This document shows, piece by piece, positions 59,615 through 64,000 of a stretch of DNA of 64,000 nt. Below the pieces are notes generated by a model. The model saw nothing but the letters and a program-made list of their open reading frames with translations. It was not told where the DNA came from and made no database searches. Numbering within the stretch: position 1 is the stretch's first letter; every line of letters starts with the position of its first letter. The stretch is from Virgisporangium aurantiacum (lineage in GTDB: Bacteria; Actinomycetota; Actinomycetes; Mycobacteriales; Micromonosporaceae), in the NCBI RefSeq assembly GCF_016863635.1, contig NZ_BOPG01000101.1:1-64000 (forward strand), in the 5' to 3' direction. The translations under genes were made by a program, and so were the position numbers.

Positions 59615-60685
59615 ATGACCGTATTCAGCGTTGAATCAGGTCACGAGCAGGTCGTCTTCTGTCACGACAAACCCACCGGGCTGCGGGCGATCATCGCGAT
59701 CTACTCCACCGCCCTCGGCCCCGGTCTCGGCGGCACGCGGTTCTACCCGTACGCCAGCGAGGCCGACGCCGTCCACGACGCTCTTGAACTCTCCCGCAGC
59801 ATGGCCTACAAGAACGCCCTCGCAGGCCTCGACCACGGCGGCGGCAAGGCCGTCATCTGGGGCGACCCCGACAAGGACAAGAGCGAGCCGCTGCTGCGCG
59901 CGTACGGCCGGTTCGTCGAGTCGCTCGGCGGCCGGTACTACACCGCCTGCGACGTCGGCACCTACGTGCGGGACATGGACGTGGTGGCGCGGGAGACCCG
60001 GTACGTCACCGGGCGGTCCGAGGTCAACGGGGGTGCCGGCGACTCCTCGGTCCTTACCGCCTACGGCGTGTACCAGGGCATGCGTGCGGCGGCCGAGCAC
60101 CGGTGGGGCACCACGTCGCTACGGGGACGGGCGGTGGGCGTCGCCGGCCTCGGCAAGGTGGGCAAGCACCTCACGCGGCACCTGCTCGACGACGGCGCCA
60201 CGGTGGTCGCCACCGACGTCTCCGAGCGCGCGAACACCTGGGCCCGCGAGACCCACCCCGAGGTGACCCTGGTTGCCGACGCCGACGCGCTGATCCGCGA
60301 GCCGATCGACGTGTACGCCCCGTGCGCGCTCGGCGGTGCCCTCGACGACGACACCGTTCCCGCGCTCCGCGCCACGGTGGTGGCCGGTGCGGCGAACAAC
60401 CAGCTGGCCCATCCCGGTGTGGAGAAGCTGCTCGCCGAGCGGGGCGTGCTGTACGTGCCCGATTACGTCGTGAACTCGGGCGGCGTCATCCAGGTGGCCG
60501 ACGAGATCCACGGCTTCAACTTCGAACGGGCCAAACTGCGCGCGTCTGGGATTTTCGAGACGACACGCCAGATTCTGCGCCTGGCCGACGCCGACGGCAT
60601 CCCGCCGGCGGTGGCCGCCGACCGCGTCGCCGAGCGCCGGATGGCCGACGTGGGACGCCTGCGCAGCATCCTGTTGCCGCGCTGA
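59615..60685 (+). CDS. Glu/Leu/Phe/Val-type amino-acid dehydrogenase (valine dehydrogenase-like)
   Basis: A 356-residue dehydrogenase. AAGGAG lies 6 bases before ATG 59,615, so this start is preferred over the GTG at 59,609. The catalytic Lys is in KNALAGLDHGGGKAVI, and the Rossmann motif is GVAGLGKVGKHL. PDYVVNSGGVIQV is the typical C-terminal loop. The length and pattern fit the leucine/valine dehydrogenases (about 350-370 residues) rather than glutamate dehydrogenases. It catalyses reversible NAD-dependent oxidative deamination of branched-chain amino acids. In streptomycetes the equivalent enzyme supplies precursors for polyketides. Confidence 0.92.
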   Translation: MTVFSVESGHEQVVFCHDKPTGLRAIIAIYSTALGPGLGGTRFYPYASEADAVHDALELSRSMAYKNALAGLDHGGGKAVIWGDPDKDKSEPLLRAYGRFVESLGGRYYTACDVGTYVRDMDVVARETRYVTGRSEVNGGAGDSSVLTAYGVYQGMRAAAEHRWGTTSLRGRAVGVAGLGKVGKHLTRHLLDDGATVVATDVSERANTWARETHPEVTLVADADALIREPIDVYAPCALGGALDDDTVPALRATVVAGAANNQLAHPGVEKLLAERGVLYVPDYVVNSGGVIQVADEIHGFNFERAKLRASGIFETTRQILRLADADGIPPAVAADRVAERRMADVGRLRSILLPR

Positions 60686-60880
60686 ACAGCGGCAGAAGCG
60701 AGTGACGACCGCACCCGCGATCGGGGCTTACCCCCGCGACATCCGGGTGTGGAACGTTACCCGGAGGGCGAGATGCCGAATCGTGCCTCGGACATGTACC
60801 GTATGAGCCACGAGAGATGCCTGACGTGAGGGGCATGCCGGTAATGGCTGCCCCGTAATTCTGTGCGAGGGGGTCGAGCC

Positions 60881-61117
60881 ATGGGGCGCGGCCGTGCGAA
60901 GGCCAAGCAGACTAGGGTGGCGCGGGAATTGAAATACCATTCCCCCAACACCGACCTCGCAGCGTTGCAGCGCGAGCTCGCCGGTGGTAGCGCCAGGTCC
61001 GGTCCGGTCGACGACGAGCTGGACGAGTTCGCCGCCGAAGACGATGACGACGGCGACGACCTAGACGACACCGGCGACGACCAGGACGACGGAAGCCCGC
61101 CGTCCCGTCGACGCTGA
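60881..61117 (+). CDS. DUF3073 protein
   Basis: A 78-residue protein: a basic N-terminus (GRGRAKAKQTRVARELKYHSPNTDL), then an acidic Asp/Glu-rich tail. This is the DUF3073 family, conserved across Actinobacteria and usually next to purM. Its function is unknown. ATG 60,881 has AGGGGG upstream. Confidence 0.93.
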   Translation: MGRGRAKAKQTRVARELKYHSPNTDLAALQRELAGGSARSGPVDDELDEFAAEDDDDGDDLDDTGDDQDDGSPPSRRR

Positions 61118-61164
61118 TCCGGCTCTGCCGTTCGGCCTGAAGGTCGGCCGTAAGGACTCCTTGG

Positions 61165-61198
61165 ACGCCTACCTCCCGTTCTACGTGGAGGTAGGCGT
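61165..61198. terminator. Stem-loop terminator between DUF3073 and the RiPP gene
   Basis: Perfect 12-base arms ACGCCTACCTCC (61,165-61,176) and its reverse complement (61,187-61,198). It lies between convergent genes and can serve both strands. Confidence 0.8.
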
Positions 61199-61230
61199 TC
61201 AAGACTGATCCGGGGCGCCGGAGACGTTGC

Positions 61231-61422
61231 TCAGCGGGGGCGGTTGTTCCAGTTGTAGAACGTCGGGATGTTCTCGAAGTGGTTCCAGGCGCACACCGCT
61301 GCGCCGTCGGACGCCTCTTCGGCCCGTGTCGCACGCGCCTGCTCGGCTTCGGCCAGCAGCGCCTCCAGACCGTCCGCCGCGTCCAGCACGCGTTCGGTCA
61401 GGGGGTCAGTCGGCAGAGGCAT
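61231..61422 (-). CDS. amcA: Cyclophane RiPP precursor peptide (AmcA-like)
   Basis: A 63-residue peptide starting at ATG 61,422 with GGAGGGAG upstream. It has a helical, Glu/Ala-rich leader (PLTERVLDAADGLEALLAEAEQAR) and a C-terminal core WNHFENIPTFYNWNN. The core holds four aromatic-X-(Asn/His) units (WNH, FEN, FYN, WNN), the pattern recognised by cyclophane-forming radical SAM maturases, which crosslink an aromatic ring to the beta-carbon of the residue two places later. The maturase gene overlaps its start by 17 bases. The final product and its role are not known. Confidence 0.88.
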   Translation of the reverse strand: MPLPTDPLTERVLDAADGLEALLAEAEQARATRAEEASDGAAVCAWNHFENIPTFYNWNNRPR

Positions 61423-62488
61423 GGTCGAGCACTCCCTCCAGTAGGCGGATCTTGCTGTTGCGGCAGTGGTCGGTCTCGGTCGCGTCGAACCGGCCGAGTT
61501 CGAAGTAGCGGTTCGCCGCGTGCGCACCGCCGCAGAAGCCGAAGTACGGGCACGTCGCCCGGCACTTCTCGACGCCTGTGAGGAACTCGCCGACCCAACC
61601 GGGCGCGTCCGCTGCCGCATACAAGATCTGACGTAGTGGCGTGCGCAGAACGTTCCCCGACGCGAAGTCGCCGTACCGTTCGTCGCTGAAACCGGCCAGC
61701 TCGGGCGACAGCACGAACACGCGTCCGTCGACAGCGATCGTCGGGATCGGGTCGAGCCGGCGGGGCAGCACGTCGTCGGCGGTGCCGGCGAGCACCGCTC
61801 CGGCATACCGCAGCGCGTGCTCGATCTCCCGCACGTGGATGCGCGGATCGCGCCGCCATTCGGCCACCAGCGCCGCCCAGAACGCGCGCACGCTCGCCTC
61901 GGCGTGCGCGTTGGTGCGGCCGTTGACCCCCTCCTGCTCCTCGATGTTGATGCCGAGGACGTCGCAGTCGAGGTCGAGGAAGTACCGGTACAGCTCCGCG
62001 GCCAGTTCCGGCCGCGGATCGCTCACCACGCAGAGCACAGAGAAGGGGACGCGGTGCGCGCGCAACGTCGCGATGCCGCGCTCGATCCGGTCGTAGGCCG
62101 GCCGGCCCGCCCGGGTGACGCGGGCCGAGTTGCGCTCGGCCGGCCCGTCGACGCTGATGCTGACCCGGAGGTCGTGCTCGGCGAAGAACTCGCACCAGGC
62201 GTCGTCGATCAGCGTGGCGTTCGTCTGCAGGTGGTGCTCGACGCCCCGGAACGGTGCCATCAGGTCGGCGAGGGCGGCCCGTCCGGCCGCCATCGGCTCA
62301 CCGCCGTGCCAGACGACGGAGAACCGGTCGGCGTCCTTCGCCCATTCGTTGACGTCGATGGCTACCGCCTCCGCGACGGCCACCGGCATCGGCCGGTTGA
62401 AGGCGCGTTCGGGCAGGTAGCAGTAGGTGCAGTCGAGATTGCACAGGGTTGTCGGCTGCATCACGACATACCCCGGGATGGTGGCCAT
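61406..62488 (-). CDS. amcB: Cyclophane-forming radical SAM/SPASM maturase (AmcB-like)
   Basis: About 360 residues. The radical SAM cluster motif CNLDCTYCYLP is near the N-terminus, GGEP follows in VWHGGEPM, and a SPASM-type cysteine set lies at the end (CRATCPYFGFCGGAH, then CRNSK). The enzyme is predicted to make carbon-carbon cyclophane crosslinks in the adjacent peptide. ATG 62,488 gives the typical start MATIPGYVVMQPTTLCNLDC; ATGs at 62,512 and 62,497 are alternatives. The maturase comes before its peptide on the minus strand, and no exporter or protease is seen beside them. Confidence 0.9.
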   Translation of the reverse strand: MATIPGYVVMQPTTLCNLDCTYCYLPERAFNRPMPVAVAEAVAIDVNEWAKDADRFSVVWHGGEPMAAGRAALADLMAPFRGVEHHLQTNATLIDDAWCEFFAEHDLRVSISVDGPAERNSARVTRAGRPAYDRIERGIATLRAHRVPFSVLCVVSDPRPELAAELYRYFLDLDCDVLGINIEEQEGVNGRTNAHAEASVRAFWAALVAEWRRDPRIHVREIEHALRYAGAVLAGTADDVLPRRLDPIPTIAVDGRVFVLSPELAGFSDERYGDFASGNVLRTPLRQILYAAADAPGWVGEFLTGVEKCRATCPYFGFCGGAHAANRYFELGRFDATETDHCRNSKIRLLEGVLDHASAD

Positions 62489-62557
62489 TCCACTCATCCC
62501 GGTCCATGCCATTGGTCCAGCGTAGGCGGTGTTCTCCGCACCCGTTAGGGCTTGTGA

Positions 62558-63706
62558 TCAACCGCGCGTGTGGGAACCCACCATCTGCACCGATCCGGTG
62601 CCCTCGACGACCTCGCCGAGTTGCCACGACTCGATGCCCCGACCGGCAAGGAACGCCAGCGTGCGGTCGGCGTCGGCCGGCGCGACGATCGCGATCATGC
62701 CCACGCCCATGTTGAACGTGCTCTCCATTTCCGGGTCTTCGATCCGGCCCTTCTCGCGGACCAACTCGAAGATCGGCTGGGGCCGCCAGGTGGACCGGTC
62801 GACCACCGCGTCGGCGTTGTCGGGCAGCACCCGCGACAGGTTGCCGGGCACGCCACCGCCGGTGATGTGCGCGAGCGCGCGCAGGTCGCACTCCTTCATG
62901 AGGTCAAGGCAGTCGCGCGCGTAGATCTTCGTCGGCGTGAGCAGTTCCTCGCCGAGGGTGCGCTGGTGGCCGAACTCGTCGAACACCGTGTCGAGCCGCA
63001 TCCGGCCGGCGCCCAGGAGCACGTGCCGCACCAGCGAGTAGCCGTTGGAGTGCAGACCCGACGAGCGCAACGCGATCACCGCGTCGCCCACCTCGACCCG
63101 GTGCTTGCCCAGGATCGCGTCGTGTTCGACGACGCCCACGCCCGTACCGGAGATGTCGTACTCGTCGGGACGCAACACGCCCGGGTGCTCGGCCGTCTCG
63201 CCACCGAGCAGGGCGCACCCGGCGTACCGGCAGCCGTCGGCGATGCCGGCGCCGATCTCGGAGATGCGGTCGGGGACCACCTCGCCGCAGGCGATGTAGT
63301 CGAGCAGGAACAGCGGCTCGGCGCCGCACGCCACCAGGTCGTCGACGACCATCGCGACCAGGTCGATACCCACCGTGTCGTGAATGCCCATGGTCTGCGC
63401 GATGACGAGCTTGGTGCCGACGCCGTCGGTCGAGGACGCGAGGACCGGCTCCTTGTACTTCGACATGTCGAGCTTGAACAGGCCGGCGAACCCACCCAGG
63501 TCGCCCATGACCTCGGGCCGGGTGGTGCGCTTGACCTTCGACTTGAGCATCGCCACCGCCTGCTCTCCGGCGTGGATCGAGACGCCGGCGTCTGCGTAGG
63601 TCACGGTGCGTCGGCGGGCCGTGCGGCCACCCGCGCTCCAGAGGCGCTTGTCGGGGGTGTTGGTTCCGGACCCACCGCCGGTCGGGCGTTCATCCACGTG
63701 CGTCAC
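62558..63706 (-). CDS. purM: Phosphoribosylformylglycinamidine cyclo-ligase PurM
   Basis: A 382-residue PurM-fold ligase that makes aminoimidazole ribotide in purine synthesis, using ATP. The motifs are typical: DGVGTKLVIAQ, GIDLVAMVVDDL, GAEPLFLLDYIA, GGETAEHPG and LRSSGLHSNGYSLVR. It has a 35-residue N-terminal extension compared with the usual length of about 347, as in other actinomycetes. GTG 63,706 follows GGGGAG. It lies just after purF and is probably in the same operon. Confidence 0.95.
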   Translation of the reverse strand: MTHVDERPTGGGSGTNTPDKRLWSAGGRTARRRTVTYADAGVSIHAGEQAVAMLKSKVKRTTRPEVMGDLGGFAGLFKLDMSKYKEPVLASSTDGVGTKLVIAQTMGIHDTVGIDLVAMVVDDLVACGAEPLFLLDYIACGEVVPDRISEIGAGIADGCRYAGCALLGGETAEHPGVLRPDEYDISGTGVGVVEHDAILGKHRVEVGDAVIALRSSGLHSNGYSLVRHVLLGAGRMRLDTVFDEFGHQRTLGEELLTPTKIYARDCLDLMKECDLRALAHITGGGVPGNLSRVLPDNADAVVDRSTWRPQPIFELVREKGRIEDPEMESTFNMGVGMIAIVAPADADRTLAFLAGRGIESWQLGEVVEGTGSVQMVGSHTRG

Positions 63707-63757
63707 GTTCTCCCCTGAGAGAGTTGGGGTTGAAGAAGTTTGTGTCTGGTGCCCGGC

Positions 63758-64000
63758 TCAAGGCCGGGTGAGCGCGTCCGCGCCGCCCGCGCTGGGGATC
63801 AGCCCGACGCCCGGACCCGCACCTACACCGACCGCGGCCCCGGCGGGTTGGGCCGCGACCCGCGCGAGCCCCTCCAGGACGTGCTTGCCGATCACGTTGT
63901 CGGCCGGCAGGTCGATCGGGTACTCCCCGTCGAAGCAGGCCCGGCACAGGCGGTTCTTCGGCTGCTCGGTGGCGGCGATGAGCCCGTCGAGCGACACGAA
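63758..64000 (-). CDS. purF: Amidophosphoribosyltransferase PurF, C-terminal fragment
   Basis: Only the last 80 codons are in the window; the frame is open to the edge at 64,000. NRLCRACFDGEYPIDLP near residue 16 of the fragment is the characteristic late cysteine segment of actinobacterial PurF, which makes phosphoribosylamine from PRPP and glutamine. An Ala/Gly-rich tail follows. It sits directly upstream of purM in the usual order. Confidence 0.92.
   Translation of the reverse strand, partial: FVSLDGLIAATEQPKNRLCRACFDGEYPIDLPADNVIGKHVLEGLARVAAQPAGAAVGVGAGPGVGLIPSAGGADALTRP

Noticed and set aside
1..64000. CRISPR array, integrase, transposase or insertion sequence
   Set aside because: I saw no regularly spaced repeats and no recombinase or transposase motifs; the Cas4-like gene has no cas neighbours.

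Overview
The window looks like the chromosome of a high-GC filamentous actinomycete, most likely of the family Micromonosporaceae. The right end carries a linked block often seen in that family: bldC, an amino-acid dehydrogenase, a DUF3073 protein, purM and purF. Codon third positions are strongly GC-rich, GTG starts are common, and neighbouring genes often overlap by 4 bases (GTGA or ATGA). The family-level placement is inferred from gene content only.

Bases 1 to about 31,400 read as the right part of a genomic island packed with defence-type genes. It begins with a Wadjet operon (jetA cut by the window edge, then jetB, jetC, jetD). Next is a large HATPase plus DUF3883-nuclease gene broken by one frameshift, and a decayed scrap of a UvrD-like helicase. 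A minus-strand N6-adenine methyltransferase fused to an HsdS-like C-terminus faces a four-gene plus-strand operon: a Cas4-like Fe-S nuclease, a Zn-ribbon restriction-fold nuclease (pPIWI_RE_Y/REase), a DinG-like Fe-S helicase and a pPIWI-RE Argonaute-like protein. Two unrecognised genes follow, transcribed away from each other.

From 25.8 to 31.0 kb lies the most unusual locus, an eight-gene minus-strand operon: XRE regulator, OGG-like DNA glycosylase, a 108-residue unknown protein, a PfkB kinase fused to a nucleoside 2-deoxyribosyltransferase, QueC, a SagB-like nitroreductase, QueD and QueE. Seven of its eight gene boundaries meet by GTGA or ATGA overlaps or are otherwise tight, and a perfect 32-bp AT-rich palindrome abuts the regulator start codon. 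It should make preQ0 or a related 7-deazaguanine, then process it by a route I do not recognise. The island ends at a 3' fragment of tRNA-Arg(ACG) (31,399-31,450), an integration scar, followed by the tRNA's own terminator.

From 31.7 to 50 kb are ordinary chromosomal accessory genes: a secreted serine hydrolase, an orphan sensor kinase whose regulator gene has been deleted, regulators, two tandem secreted subtilases, a CPBP protease beside a perfect SOS box, a flavohaemoglobin and an XRE-peptide deformylase fusion. From 50 to 64 kb are an iron-box-preceded FhuF-like protein, two paralogous polytopic membrane proteins flanking a MazG-like gene and tRNA-Ser(TGA), a methyltransferase, a quinone oxidoreductase, a family 2 glycosyltransferase, an F420-type oxidoreductase, bldC, the dehydrogenase, DUF3073, a cyclophane RiPP pair (amcB/amcA-like), purM and the 3' end of purF.
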